From Rhizobium leguminosarum (GTDB lineage Bacteria > Pseudomonadota > Alphaproteobacteria > Rhizobiales > Rhizobiaceae), in assembly GCF_001679785.1 (NCBI RefSeq), contig NZ_CP016288.1, forward strand, positions 124,001 through 188,000: a stretch of 64,000 bases of DNA, written 5' to 3'. Numbering within the stretch: the stretch's first letter is position 1; every line of letters begins with the position of its first letter. Shown here piece after piece: positions 32,783 to 42,672 of the stretch. The notes beneath the pieces are model-generated. The model saw nothing but the letters and a program-made list of their open reading frames with translations, ran no database searches and was not told the DNA's origin. The position numbers were made by a program, and so were the translations under genes.

Positions 32783-35700
32783 TCAGGACCGGCGCGCGAC
32801 ATCGACGAGGCGATGACGCTGCATCAGCTTCGACAGGATCTCCGTGCCTTCATCTGTCACCGGCACGAAGAAGCGCAGCTTCCAATTGATCATCTCGGAG
32901 AACAGACCGATCGACCGCAGCCAGTCGCGCATGCCGTCGGTAAAGCCGGTTAGTTCGACTCGGTACTCGTTCATGACGCGGACGCGGCGGAGCGTCATGT
33001 CACCGGCAAGGCCGACGATCGAGGATCCGTCGACCAGCGCCGTCCAGGCTTGGTCGCCGCTCAATACTTGCGTCTGATCGATCCCGAAGTTGCGGCAAAG
33101 GCCGGCCAGCCGGTCGGGCGCGATGACGCGGCCGACGATCTGCTCGCCGTCATCCGTCTGCAGACGACGAATGCGGCAGAAATCCTGCGGCAGCAGTTTC
33201 CAGATCGGCAGGAGCAGTCCGCTGACGATATGCATCACCGACGTCGAGAATTCCGGCACGGCGGCGACCTCGGCATTCCAGGCAAGGGCGAAGGCCTGTT
33301 CGTCGGCTTCCTCCCAGGACGTCTCTTCAAGCTGGCGGGTCTCGAACCGGAGCTCGTCCATCGGCCGGATCAGCGACACGCGCGGCTCGACCGAGCCATC
33401 GTCCAGCATGATCGAACGGGTCGGCACCATCACCGCCGGCCGCCCCGACTTGCCGTTGATCATCAGCTTCACGCGGGGATCGCGACCGACCAGAGCCTGC
33501 ACATCATGGAGCAGCATCGGCGCATTGCGATCCCTCCGCTCGATGGTCAGCAGGTGCGACTGCGCGCCGGTGACCGGATGCGTGTAGATCAGCCGCCGGT
33601 CGGCGATTGTCATGCTGTCGGCGGTGATCGTCTCCAGGCCCTTGTCATAGATGCCGGCGGCGATCGCCCCCTCGATGCGGGCGGCCAGCAGCTGCTCGAA
33701 GGCCTCGAACAGCACGTTCTGCATGGCGATCGTCAGTGCCAGCATCCGATTGAGGAAGGTCTGGATCGGCGGCAACTCATCCTTCAGTCCGCCCTCCTCC
33801 GAGGTGAGCGACAAACCAGTAATGCTCTCAAACTTGTCCAGCGAGCAGCCTTCGATCCTGCCGGCATACAGCAGTCCGTAGAATTGCCGCAGCGCGTCGC
33901 GGGCGTATTGGGATTCGAGATTGTCCTCGCTGCGAAACATGCCCTGTCCGCCGGTCTGACGCTGGCCACGGGTGATGGCGCCGAGCGTGTCGAGACGCCG
34001 GGCGATGGTCGAGAGGAAGCGCCGTTCGGCCTTGACGTTGGTGGCGATCATCCGGAACCGGGGCGGCTGCTTCTGATTGGTGCGATGGCTGCGCCCGAGG
34101 CCCTGGATCGCCACGTCGGCGCGCCAACCTGCCTCCAGAAGATTGTGAAGACGCAGGCGCTGATTTTTGGCGGCGAGATCCGAGTGGTAGGATCTGCCGG
34201 TCCCGCCGGCGTCGCTGAAGACGAGAATGTCTTTGTCGTCGTCCATGAAGGCGCGGACCTCGTCGAGATTGGCGCTGCCCGGCCGGCTCTGCACCGCATA
34301 GCGGGCGATGGACGTGCTGTCCTCACGGCGGACGATGCGGCGCGAGCGGCCGGTGATCTCGGCGACCTGGCTGGTGCCGAAATGCTGGACGATCTGGTCG
34401 AGGGCCGTCGGGATCGCCGGCAGGCTACCCAAGGTTTCCACTAGCTCGTCGCGCCGACGTTCCGCCTCCCGGCAGATGACAGGGTTGCCGTCCGCGTCAT
34501 GAACCGGCCGCGAGCTGAGATTGCCCTCGGCGTCGGAATATTCTTCGAAGAGCTGCACCGGGAAGGAGTGCATCAGATAGTCGATGACATATTCCCGCGG
34601 CGTGACGTCGACCTGCAGATCGCCCCATTCCTCGGTCGGGATCTGTGCCAGCCGGCGCTCGGTCAAAGCCGCGCCCGTCGAGACGAGCTGGACGATCGCA
34701 GCGTGACCCTCTTTCAGATCTGAAGCGGTCGCTTTGAGAAGGGCCGGCGTCTTCATCGAGGTCAGAAGATGATTGAAGAAGCGCTGCTTCGAGCTTTCGA
34801 AGGCCGAGCGTGCGGCGGCTTTGGCTTGTCTGTTCAACGTTCCGGTTTTGCCGGTTATACCGGACACCTCCATCGCTGCGTCCAGATGGTTGTGGATGAC
34901 CTGGAATGCCTTGGCATAGGAATCGTAGATGCGGATCTGTTCCTCGGTGAGCTCGTGCTCGAGGATCTCGTATTCGACGCCCTCAAAGGAGAGCGACCGC
35001 GATGCGTAGAGGCCCATGGCTTTCAGGTCGCGCGCCAGCACCTCCATGGCGGCGACGCCGCCGTCCTCGATCGCCGCGATGAATTCGGAGCGCGTCGGGA
35101 AGGGAAAGTCGGCGCTGCCCCAGAGACCGAGCCGTTCGACATAGGCCAGCGATTCGACGTCCGTGGCGCCGGTCGCCGAAACGTAAACGACGCGGGCATC
35201 CGGCAGTGCGCGCTGCAGACGAAGCCCTGCCCTGCCCTGCTGCGACGCCGCCTTGTCGCCGCGCTCGGACTTGCCGCCGGCTGCGTTTGCCATCGCATGG
35301 CCTTCGTCGAAGACGATAACACCATCGAAGCTCTTCGCATTCCCAGTCGCGGCTTCACCGCTCCCCGCCTCTTGACCTAACCAGTCGACGATCTGCTGAA
35401 CCCGTGATCGCTTGCCCTCACGCTCATCGCTGCGCAGCGTCGCAAAGGTAGTGAAGAGGATGCCTTCGTCCAGCTTGATCGGCTTGCCCTGGCGGAACCG
35501 CGACAGCGGGGTCACCAGCAGCTTTTCTTGGCCCAACGCGCTCCAGTCGCGCTGGGCGTCTTCGATCAGCTTGTCCGATTTTGAAATCCAGACGTGGCGA
35601 CGGCGACCCTTCAGCCAGTTGTCGAGAATGATGCCGGCAGCCTGGCGGCCCTTGCCCGCGCCCGTGCCATCACCGAGAAACCACCCGCGACGAAAACGAA

Positions 35701-37213
35701 CGGCATGCTCCGTGTCGGGTGCGACGGCCTTGAGATTGTCGAAGGAGGCATCGACGCTCCAGTGGCCTGCGAGGTAACCGGAATGGGCTTCGCCGGCATA
35801 GATGACGCTTTCGAGCTGGGCGTCGGAGAGATCGCCGCTGGTGACGATGCGCTTCGGCAGGTGCGGGCGATAGCTCGGCTTCGGCGGTGCGACCGAGGCC
35901 ATCGCAACGGATTCGACCAGCGTGTCAGGATGAGGTTCTGCATCGGGAATGTGGATCGACTGCAGCCGGTAGATCTCGTAGATGCCATCCACAGCACTGG
36001 TCTCATCCTTCGGCTGAGCGTCCCGCAGCTCGTAGGAGAGTTCGATGATCTCGTCATCGACGGGTGCAGGGCGGGCCATTGGTGAACGCTTCGCCTGCCC
36101 GCCGACCGCAGGGCGATGCGACGGGGCCGCGACCGCTGCTGGACGCATCGTGTCCGCGCCCAGGATACCGTTGGACATCCCACCGATCGAGTTCGGCGTC
36201 GTTGCGAGCGAGCGGGGTGGAAGGCCGGTAATCCAGGTGAGCAGTGTTTCGAGATCGTGCGCTATACCCTTCGACGTCACCAGCTTCGAAGGATCCCCCG
36301 CCGGGATCTTGTCGATCACGATCAGCCGGGTTTCCATCGTCGTTCCATGACGGGAGTAGATGCTGCCCCCAATCGCCGCGCTGAACAGGACCGTACCCTT
36401 CTCCTGCAGCCGCACGAAAGCGTCCCGCCATGCGGGATTGTCGGGAGAAAGGCGCGCGCCGGTGATCGCGACCAACCGCCCACCGGGAGCAAGCCGCGCG
36501 AATGCGGAAGTCAGATGGCGCCAGGCCGCGTCGGCGACGCGGCCTACGACATGAGCGCCGGCGGAAAATGGTGGGTTCATGAGCACCACGGTTGGTCGTA
36601 TGGAACGATCGAGGTAATCGTCGATATGCGCGGCGTCGTGTTGGGAGACCGAAACACCGACGAAGAGCGGCCCCAGCAGCGAGTGCCGGACGACCGCATA
36701 TTCGTTGAGCGCCAAGCGAGCACTTGCGAACTCCGCAAAGATCGCCATCATGCCGGTCCCAGCCGACGGCTCGAGCACCACGTCAGCGGCTATGATGCCG
36801 GCAGCACGAGATGCGACGTAGGCAAGCGGGATCGGGGTCGAGAATTGCTGTAGTGCCTGGCTCTCCTCGGATCGGCGTGTATGGGTCGGCATGAGGTTTG
36901 CCACTTTCGTCAGCATCGCTAGCGTCGCTTGGGGCGACTGGGTTCCGGACACGATCGCGCGGAATTTGCGGAGGAACAGCACCTGGGCGATCTCAGCCGC
37001 CTCATAGGCCTCCTTCCAGAGCCAGACGCCATCGGCGTCGCTGCCGCCGAAAACCTCGGTCATGATTTGCCGCAAGTCAGCTGTGCCTAGGACTTTACCT
37101 TGCTCCAGAAGCGACGTGATCCGACCGCCAGCATCTATAAGTGCCTTAGCGCGGGTTTTGATATCAGGACGTGAAGAGGTGGAAACGGTCTGAGGATGCG
37201 AGATGATATTCAT
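32783..37213 (-). CDS. methyltransferase-Strawberry notch helicase fusion, 1476 aa
   Basis: Start at ATG 37213 (MNIISHPQTVSTSS). Residues about 110-330 are an N6-adenine methyltransferase-like domain with VVLEPSAGTGMMAIF (SAM motif) and VVLMNPPFSAG (catalytic NPPF). Residues about 480-1000 are a superfamily 2 helicase of the Strawberry notch type: GDGTGAGKGRQAAGIIL (Walker A-like), IVFDEGHAMANA (DEGH) and VSATGATD. The C-terminal helicase part follows with VFSDAGGTGRSYHSD and QGLGRSHRTNQ. The same order recalls the phage P1 DarB antirestriction protein, so protection or processing of incoming DNA is a reasonable inference. The upstream DUF6117-like gene overlaps by four bases. Confidence 0.9.
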   Translation of the reverse strand: MNIISHPQTVSTSSRPDIKTRAKALIDAGGRITSLLEQGKVLGTADLRQIMTEVFGGSDADGVWLWKEAYEAAEIAQVLFLRKFRAIVSGTQSPQATLAMLTKVANLMPTHTRRSEESQALQQFSTPIPLAYVASRAAGIIAADVVLEPSAGTGMMAIFAEFASARLALNEYAVVRHSLLGPLFVGVSVSQHDAAHIDDYLDRSIRPTVVLMNPPFSAGAHVVGRVADAAWRHLTSAFARLAPGGRLVAITGARLSPDNPAWRDAFVRLQEKGTVLFSAAIGGSIYSRHGTTMETRLIVIDKIPAGDPSKLVTSKGIAHDLETLLTWITGLPPRSLATTPNSIGGMSNGILGADTMRPAAVAAPSHRPAVGGQAKRSPMARPAPVDDEIIELSYELRDAQPKDETSAVDGIYEIYRLQSIHIPDAEPHPDTLVESVAMASVAPPKPSYRPHLPKRIVTSGDLSDAQLESVIYAGEAHSGYLAGHWSVDASFDNLKAVAPDTEHAVRFRRGWFLGDGTGAGKGRQAAGIILDNWLKGRRRHVWISKSDKLIEDAQRDWSALGQEKLLVTPLSRFRQGKPIKLDEGILFTTFATLRSDEREGKRSRVQQIVDWLGQEAGSGEAATGNAKSFDGVIVFDEGHAMANAAGGKSERGDKAASQQGRAGLRLQRALPDARVVYVSATGATDVESLAYVERLGLWGSADFPFPTRSEFIAAIEDGGVAAMEVLARDLKAMGLYASRSLSFEGVEYEILEHELTEEQIRIYDSYAKAFQVIHNHLDAAMEVSGITGKTGTLNRQAKAAARSAFESSKQRFFNHLLTSMKTPALLKATASDLKEGHAAIVQLVSTGAALTERRLAQIPTEEWGDLQVDVTPREYVIDYLMHSFPVQLFEEYSDAEGNLSSRPVHDADGNPVICREAERRRDELVETLGSLPAIPTALDQIVQHFGTSQVAEITGRSRRIVRREDSTSIARYAVQSRPGSANLDEVRAFMDDDKDILVFSDAGGTGRSYHSDLAAKNQRLRLHNLLEAGWRADVAIQGLGRSHRTNQKQPPRFRMIATNVKAERRFLSTIARRLDTLGAITRGQRQTGGQGMFRSEDNLESQYARDALRQFYGLLYAGRIEGCSLDKFESITGLSLTSEEGGLKDELPPIQTFLNRMLALTIAMQNVLFEAFEQLLAARIEGAIAAGIYDKGLETITADSMTIADRRLIYTHPVTGAQSHLLTIERRDRNAPMLLHDVQALVGRDPRVKLMINGKSGRPAVMVPTRSIMLDDGSVEPRVSLIRPMDELRFETRQLEETSWEEADEQAFALAWNAEVAAVPEFSTSVMHIVSGLLLPIWKLLPQDFCRIRRLQTDDGEQIVGRVIAPDRLAGLCRNFGIDQTQVLSGDQAWTALVDGSSIVGLAGDMTLRRVRVMNEYRVELTGFTDGMRDWLRSIGLFSEMINWKLRFFVPVTDEGTEILSKLMQRHRLVDVARRS

Positions 37214-37602
37214 CGGTCGAGGTTCCGAAAGAGAGGGGAGAATGGGTCTGCCCAAGGGCTCTCCTCCGAATTTCGGGAGGAGGAGAACTTGCGGGGTGAG
37301 GAGTTGGAAGTGATCGCAGATTGAAGTCTGTCGGCGATCGTCAGCGTCTGGGTCGTCGGATCTACGATGAAGCCAGCGGGATCCTTTGGGTCTGGCGGCA
37401 GATAGGCGTCGTAGGGGTTGCCTTCGGCAAGATGGCCAAACGGCGTGAAGACGTATTCGCCGTCACTGCGGCCGACGGCGCAGAGCACGTAACGCGGCTC
37501 GCATGTAGCGGCATCAAGGCATTCCATGAGAGCAAGATTGCCATCGGACGCGGCGCGCAGCAGCGTGTCGAAGTTTGTGCGGGCATGATCGGGGATAGCC
37601 AT
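37210..37602 (-). CDS. DUF6117-like small plasmid protein, 130 aa
   Basis: ATG 37602 (MAIPDHARTNFDTLLRAASD) starts a protein with NLALMECLDAATCEPRYVLC, DGEYVFTPFGHLAEGNPYDAY and PPDPKDPAGF. This pattern occurs in short plasmid proteins placed before Strawberry-notch genes. The C-terminal 30 residues (SNSSPRKFSSSRNSEESP) are low complexity. Its stop overlaps the helicase start (ATGA), which argues that the two work together. Function unknown. Confidence 0.75.
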   Translation of the reverse strand: MAIPDHARTNFDTLLRAASDGNLALMECLDAATCEPRYVLCAVGRSDGEYVFTPFGHLAEGNPYDAYLPPDPKDPAGFIVDPTTQTLTIADRLQSAITSNSSPRKFSSSRNSEESPWADPFSPLFRNLDR

Positions 37603-37711
37603 TGGGTGCTCCAGACAAAATGAGGCCCGGCGCTTGACCGGGCTCTGGGATGAGGACGATGGAGTTTTGAAGACGCGGGTAGAGTCTGAGCCCGACCGCA
37701 CCTGAAAATGG

Positions 37712-38902
37712 TCAGGCAGCACTCTCCAGCAGCTTTTTCGCTTTGCCTTCGAGTTCGAGACGCGTGTCCTGATTGGTCTTGGTGCGCGCCAGCGCGGTGA
37801 TGCCCTGCACGAAGTCGAAGACCGACTCCGGCGGCCGCCCCTCCTCCGACAGGACCATCTCGATCACCTTGCCGGTCTCGCCCTTTGAGAAGCCTCGCCG
37901 GCGCAAGAAGGTCTCGCGGTCGTCGTCCTTGCGCGCGACGATCTGCTCACGCGCCGCCTTGATGCCGGCGATGAATGGTGCCGGTGAGGAATTGGCGAAG
38001 CTCGTCAACGCAGGCGCTGCCTCGTGCGCGAAGCGCTGCGCGGCGAACTTCGAATGGCGGATGGTGATCTCCTCGAAATTCTCGGTGCCCCAGAGATTCC
38101 TGTTTGCGCAAACCGCCCGCAGATAGAAGGAGGCGATACCGAGCGTCTTCGATCCAACCTCCGAATTCCAGGCATAGAAGCCGCGGAAATAGAGGTCGGG
38201 CTCACCGTTCGCCAGCCGTCCGGCTTCGATCGGATGGGTGTCGTCGACCAGGAACAGGAAAACATCTCGATCACTGGCATAAAGGGTGGTCGTGTCCTTG
38301 GTGATGTCGACGAAGGGATTGTGGGTCATCGTCGCCCAGTCGAGAACACCTGGTACTTTCCACATCGTGTCACCGGTCCCGTTGCCGGCGATCTTCATAA
38401 CCGACGAGACCAGTTCATGATCCCAGATCCGACCGTATTCCGGTCCGGTCACTGCGCGCAGTTCCAGCCGGCCGTCATCCATCTCAAGCGTCTTGACGAG
38501 CTCTGCACGATGGTTGAGCAGGCCATGCTGTAGGTTGATGGCAGCAAGCGGCGCGGGCAGTTGCCGCATATAGGTGGCGGGAGCGCCAACCAGGCTGCAA
38601 AGCTGCCCGTAGCTCCAGTGGGTCGGTGCGATCGCTTGGCGCTGACCTGGGACAACAAGCTCAAGCCGCTCCGCATTGTCGCGCGTTGCCTCGACGCGGA
38701 TCGCAGCGCTTTCGATCGTTCGGGCATGGGCCCGCTCGGCGCGAGACCGGACGGTGTCGTAGAGATCGCTCAGCGACAGGAAGCGTTCATCGTCAGGACG
38801 GGAAAACCATTCCGACGAAACGCGGCCGATCCGCTCGCCGCGGGAGATATCGACCTTGAAGGTGGAACGGGCGGACGGGTTGTTGGAGGTGAGAGTGGTC
38901 AT
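37712..38902 (-). CDS. DUF932-domain protein, 396 aa
   Basis: The ATG at 38902 (MTTLTSNNPSARSTFKVDIS) is chosen; upstream codons are leader. The DUF932 core is visible from THWSYGQLCSLVGAPATYMRQLP through RAVTGPEYGRIWDHELVSS, LYASDRDVFLFLVDD and FRGFYAWNSEVGSKTLGIASFYLRAVCANRNLWG. Family members are plasmid or phage encoded and often lie next to recombination or antirestriction genes; no activity is established. It belongs to the same leftward block as the helicase gene. Confidence 0.9.
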   Translation of the reverse strand: MTTLTSNNPSARSTFKVDISRGERIGRVSSEWFSRPDDERFLSLSDLYDTVRSRAERAHARTIESAAIRVEATRDNAERLELVVPGQRQAIAPTHWSYGQLCSLVGAPATYMRQLPAPLAAINLQHGLLNHRAELVKTLEMDDGRLELRAVTGPEYGRIWDHELVSSVMKIAGNGTGDTMWKVPGVLDWATMTHNPFVDITKDTTTLYASDRDVFLFLVDDTHPIEAGRLANGEPDLYFRGFYAWNSEVGSKTLGIASFYLRAVCANRNLWGTENFEEITIRHSKFAAQRFAHEAAPALTSFANSSPAPFIAGIKAAREQIVARKDDDRETFLRRRGFSKGETGKVIEMVLSEEGRPPESVFDFVQGITALARTKTNQDTRLELEGKAKKLLESAA

Positions 38903-38976
38903 AAGTTGTTTCCTTAAAAGCGGAAACCCGGCACGGCGGCCGGGCGAGGTTGAGGATGTTTGAGGAAGAAGAAGGA

Positions 38977-39633
38977 TCAATCGGAAGCCAGTCGGCGGCG
39001 TGCCGACCGGATTGCCAAGAGCGCCGCCTGGAATTCGGCGCTGCCAACGACATCCGAGACGTCGAATGTCGTAACTGCGGTGATGCACGCCGCGTGGATG
39101 TCGTCATCAGTGACCGACTCCGGGGAGAGAGGGTCGAAACTTCGGTCGACCGCCAGCACGGCGGCGACCGCATGGCGGACCTGATCCTCCTGCAGCCGGG
39201 CGAGCACATGACCGGTCCTGGGTGGGTCGACCGGCTCTTCAGGATCCGGGTCTCCGGCGAGAATGGCTTCTCCTCGGGCAATCGCCCAGGCAGATCGGTC
39301 GAGCCAATCGAGCGACGGTGGCCGGGCAGCACGGACGTCATCGAACAGGATCTTCAACAGACCGAGCAGGATCTCGAAATGACGCGCCCGGCGTTGGACA
39401 GGTTCATCGAATTGCTGGGGGATCTGGATCGGCGGACCTGCATAGGCCGCATGTGCGCCGTCCCAGATGCCGGTGATATGAATTGCGCCCGAGGAATCGA
39501 AGTCCTTCTCGGCGATATCCCAACTGTCATCCCCGATGGCAGCACGGCACGCCTCGTCCAGCGTGTCAGCTTCATAGGTGCGATGCCGGAAGACCGGCAA
39601 GTGATAGGTGGTCTCGATGGTAAAATCAGGCAT
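38977..39633 (-). CDS. hypothetical plasmid protein, 218 aa
   Basis: The protein starts MPDFTIETTYHLPVFRHRTY and has an N-terminal beta-rich part with GDDSWDIAEKDFDSSGAIHI that resembles the ligand-sensing ends of other plasmid proteins. It continues with mainly helical sequence ending in basic residues (IRSARRRLASD). AGGAGGC precedes the ATG. I do not know the family. Position between DUF932 and ParB-like genes is conserved in style with rhizobial plasmids. Confidence 0.7.
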   Translation of the reverse strand: MPDFTIETTYHLPVFRHRTYEADTLDEACRAAIGDDSWDIAEKDFDSSGAIHITGIWDGAHAAYAGPPIQIPQQFDEPVQRRARHFEILLGLLKILFDDVRAARPPSLDWLDRSAWAIARGEAILAGDPDPEEPVDPPRTGHVLARLQEDQVRHAVAAVLAVDRSFDPLSPESVTDDDIHAACITAVTTFDVSDVVGSAEFQAALLAIRSARRRLASD

Positions 39634-39734
39634 AGGTGCCTCCTGAAACGGAAACCCGGCACGGCGGCCGGGCTATTGGGAAAGAAGACCCGACCGCAAC
39701 GGCGACCGGGTCAGCTGATGTGACGCTCGTGAAC

Positions 39735-41861
39735 CTATTCCGCGGCGGCGAGATGCTCGCCGTCGATTCCCCTTTCCGTATCTCCGGTGTCATCGTCCGA
39801 CGTTTCCGGCGCGTCGACCAGGAAGGCCGGCAGGTCCTGAGTTTCCGTAGTCTCAGCCAGATCGGGCTCGACGGCGTCATCTCCGACAGCGTCGCTATCG
39901 ATGTTGCCTTCGCCGTTCGTCATGCGAAGCGGTTCCGGCAGCCAGCCGCAGCCTGTGATCAGCCGCTCGGCCTCGCGGGCCATGTCGGTTTTCTTGAGAT
40001 GGCCGATCAGCTCCGCTGCCTGGTCCCCCTTTGCCTGACGAACCGCCTGGAGGATGTGCGCCTTGGTGACGCGGCCGAGATAGTTGTCGGCGGTTGGCGT
40101 CCAACCCGCTTCCACCATGTCGAAACCGATCGAGCGGGCCAGCTGCTCGGCATGAGCGGTCGCCCGGATCCGCTTGTTCCAGGGTTCGATCACCGCGTTG
40201 ACCGACAGCGAGGCGCAATGCGCAAACAGGGCCTGCCGGCTGACCTCGTCGAGCTTGATCAGGAAATCCCAGAGATCGTTCGGATCCTTGGGAAGATCCT
40301 GGCCCCAGGCCTCATGTCGCTGATCGATCTCCTTCGCCCAAACCGTATCGCCGAGCCCGGGCGTCTGGCTGAAGCGGGCGCTTTGCAGCGTCACCTCCAG
40401 GCATGAATCCGAACCGTAAACGTAAAAGGTCTTCAGCACGAAGGCATGCAGGACCGCGATGAAGGCGATGACCGGGTCGTTCGCCAGCGCATTGCGCAAA
40501 GCAACCGTGCGCGCCGCCGTCAGATCGAGAACCAGACGGTCGGGAAGCGGCTTGATCGTTTCGTCCTCGTCGTCCGGTTGGGTGCCCTCGCCGCCGGCGG
40601 CCCCGGTTACCCGCAGATCACTGCCATGATCGGCACCATCGTCACCGACATCAGGCGAGGGATCGGTCTCAGCCTTCGGTTCATCCTCGGGTCGCACGAA
40701 ACCTCGCTCGATCTTGAGCTCGCCACCGGCGCCGAGCGACACGAAGACACCGCCGCGGGGGACCTCCCGCGGATCGAACACGTACGGTCGGTCGTTGAGC
40801 CGGTCGAGCTCGCTGCCGAGTTCCTCCAGCTTTTGTTCGGTCGCTTCCGAGTACTCGTTTGCCTCCGCATATTCTGCGTCGAGCTTGTCGTATTCGGCGC
40901 GGGTGGCGTCATAGCGTGCCAGTTCATCTTCAGTCATTTCGGCCTGCTCGCCGTAGAAGCGGCGCAGGCCGGACGTGTGGCCGTACGGAAAATCGAAGGC
41001 CGCTTCGACCCATTTCCAGCCTTCGCTCACCTGGATCGCCTCGGCGTCGGACGTGAGCTTTTCCATCACAAGCTGCTCAAGCAGCGCCGGATCCTGCAGC
41101 CATCCGCCCTGATCCTGATCAAACAGATCCCGCATGGTGATGCCGCCGGCGGCCTCGTAGGCTTCGATACCGACATAAACGGCGCGGCGGTCGCTGGCAC
41201 GGATTGCGGTTTCGGTCAGCAGCCGGCGGATGTAATAAGGCTCGCGGCTATGCGAACGCGAGATCGTGTCCCAGACCTGCTCCTGGCGAACGTGGTCGTT
41301 GGTGATCGAGAAGGCGATGATCTGCTCCAACGTCATCTCGTCCTCGACATAGAGGTCGAGAATCCGCGGCGAGACGGACGCCAGACGAAGCCGCTGCCTG
41401 ACGGTCGCGACCGAAACGAAGAAGCGCGCGGCGATCTCCTCCTCGCCAAGCCCCTGCTCCCGCAAGGTCTGGAAAGCACGGAACTGATCGAGCGGGTGCA
41501 GACTGACGCGCTGGACGTTTTCGGCAAGCGAATCCTCGACTTCCGGCGTCTCACCGCGGCTGACGATGCAGGGAACGCCCGCGGTCTTGGAAAGCCGTTT
41601 CTGCGAAACAAGCCGCTGGAGGGCACGATAGCGACGGCCGCCGGCCGGGATGCGGTAGATGCCGGTCTCGTTGCCGTCAGCGTCGAGTTCGGGGCGGACA
41701 TTGAGGCTGGTCAACAGACCACGGTGGGCGATGTCTTCGGCGAGATCCTCGATCGACACGCCCGCCTTAATTTTGCGGACGTTCTCTTGGCTCAGCACCA
41801 GCTCGTTGAAGGGGATGTCGCGGGCTGCACTGAGGGTGATTTTCTGAATGGCCTGGGCCAT
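39735..41861 (-). CDS. ParB/RepB/Spo0J-type nuclease-like protein, 708 aa
   Basis: The N-terminal 130 residues are a ParB-like domain (ENVRKIKAGVSIEDLAEDIA, IPAGGRRYRALQRL and SLAENVQRVSLHPLDQFRAF). A helix-turn-helix follows (EEEIAARFFVSVATVRQRLRL). The long C-terminal part has acidic linkers and no recognised domain. At 708 aa it is twice the size of partition ParB proteins and is not next to a ParA, so a role other than partition is likely. Large ParB-like proteins of this kind accompany Strawberry-notch and DUF932 genes on plasmids. Confidence 0.9.
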   Translation of the reverse strand: MAQAIQKITLSAARDIPFNELVLSQENVRKIKAGVSIEDLAEDIAHRGLLTSLNVRPELDADGNETGIYRIPAGGRRYRALQRLVSQKRLSKTAGVPCIVSRGETPEVEDSLAENVQRVSLHPLDQFRAFQTLREQGLGEEEIAARFFVSVATVRQRLRLASVSPRILDLYVEDEMTLEQIIAFSITNDHVRQEQVWDTISRSHSREPYYIRRLLTETAIRASDRRAVYVGIEAYEAAGGITMRDLFDQDQGGWLQDPALLEQLVMEKLTSDAEAIQVSEGWKWVEAAFDFPYGHTSGLRRFYGEQAEMTEDELARYDATRAEYDKLDAEYAEANEYSEATEQKLEELGSELDRLNDRPYVFDPREVPRGGVFVSLGAGGELKIERGFVRPEDEPKAETDPSPDVGDDGADHGSDLRVTGAAGGEGTQPDDEDETIKPLPDRLVLDLTAARTVALRNALANDPVIAFIAVLHAFVLKTFYVYGSDSCLEVTLQSARFSQTPGLGDTVWAKEIDQRHEAWGQDLPKDPNDLWDFLIKLDEVSRQALFAHCASLSVNAVIEPWNKRIRATAHAEQLARSIGFDMVEAGWTPTADNYLGRVTKAHILQAVRQAKGDQAAELIGHLKKTDMAREAERLITGCGWLPEPLRMTNGEGNIDSDAVGDDAVEPDLAETTETQDLPAFLVDAPETSDDDTGDTERGIDGEHLAAAE

Positions 41862-42065
41862 GTCGGTTTCTCCATGACGGACCGGGCGGAGCCTCTCTCC
41901 AACCCTCTCAATCCGTCACAGCTTTCCCGTCCCTCCTCTCCCTCTGCGCCGCCTCCTGCCTACGCCTTGCCTTGCGGTACAACCTCCCTCCCCCGTTGAT
42001 CGACTTCTGGCTCCCCCTATTCCGATACCCGCAACAAACCCACTTGTAGCTCCGATGAGGGACCA
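41862..42065. other. leader of the ParB-like gene
   Basis: A pyrimidine-rich stretch (CTCCCTCTGCGCCGCCTCCTG on the plus strand, in parts) with no supported gene. It presumably holds the promoter of the leftward backbone operon. Confidence 0.4.
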
Positions 42066-42314
42066 GTGATAAGAACCAGGCCATTGTCACAGCGATGCCG
42101 GGCGGATCGTCGACACAATTCTTGATGAGCTAGCGGAAATCTTGGGAGCAAACGGGCGCGTCGAAGTCGGCGCTTGGGGCGATTTTCCATGCGCAACCGA
42201 CGCTCACGGTCCGGACGCAATCTGAAAAACGGGACGTTGGTCTTTATCGAGGAGAAATGGGCGACATTCTTCCGTAGGGGCAACGAAATGCAGCAACATT
42301 TGAATCGACTCTAA
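42066..42314 (+). pseudogene. degenerate IHF/HU-like gene with frameshifts
   Basis: A frame with RIVDTILDELAEILGANGRV and EVGAWGDF is followed, one frame later, by FSMRNRRSRSGRN and WATFFRRGNEMQQHLNRL with a stop at 42314. Together they match the IHF beta order (RIVDTILDEI.., GRVELRGFGSFS.., RTGRNP.., VPFFKPGKELRDRLN). Restoring a fifth T in the TTTT of GGCGATTTTCC near 42193 joins the two frames. The N-terminus (GTG 42066, VIRTRPLSQRC) also seems shortened. It is unlikely to give an active protein. Confidence 0.6.
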
Positions 42315-42672
42315 AGGGGCATCGGGCGGAAACGCCCACCTTGCGGGATGGTCCTATCTTCTGCACGCTTCGGATGAAGAAGTCATGTCCGGAAGCTATG
42401 TTCTTGGTTTGTTCCGTCATTAAAGATATCTCGCGATTGACAGCAATATCTGTGTTGGGTCGAAGCGACAGGCACTCGATTGGTCTCAAAGGCCACCACG
42501 ATTGGATTTGCACGGCAGCACCACGGACGGGCGCCCCCTGGTCGCTTCGGTAGCAGATGCGCGCTTTTTCCCCTTTTGTCCAAGGTACGAAGACGCAGCC
42601 GCGACGATCGCGAAACTTTCGAAGGGCTGAGCCGGCAAGCCCTTGGGGGCCGGGTCAAAAACGAAGTATGGG
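42315..42672. other. intergenic region, no gene seen
   Basis: Several short frames cross this stretch, but none has a recognisable product or good ribosome site. TTGACA at 42438 looks like a -35 box but no fitting -10 box follows. Confidence 0.45.

Noticed and set aside
33050..34444. 464-aa plus-strand open frame
   Set aside because: It is the antisense shadow of the helicase-methyltransferase gene, with typical high-GC shadow composition.
40446..41999. 517-aa plus-strand open frame
   Set aside because: It is the antisense shadow of the ParB-like gene.
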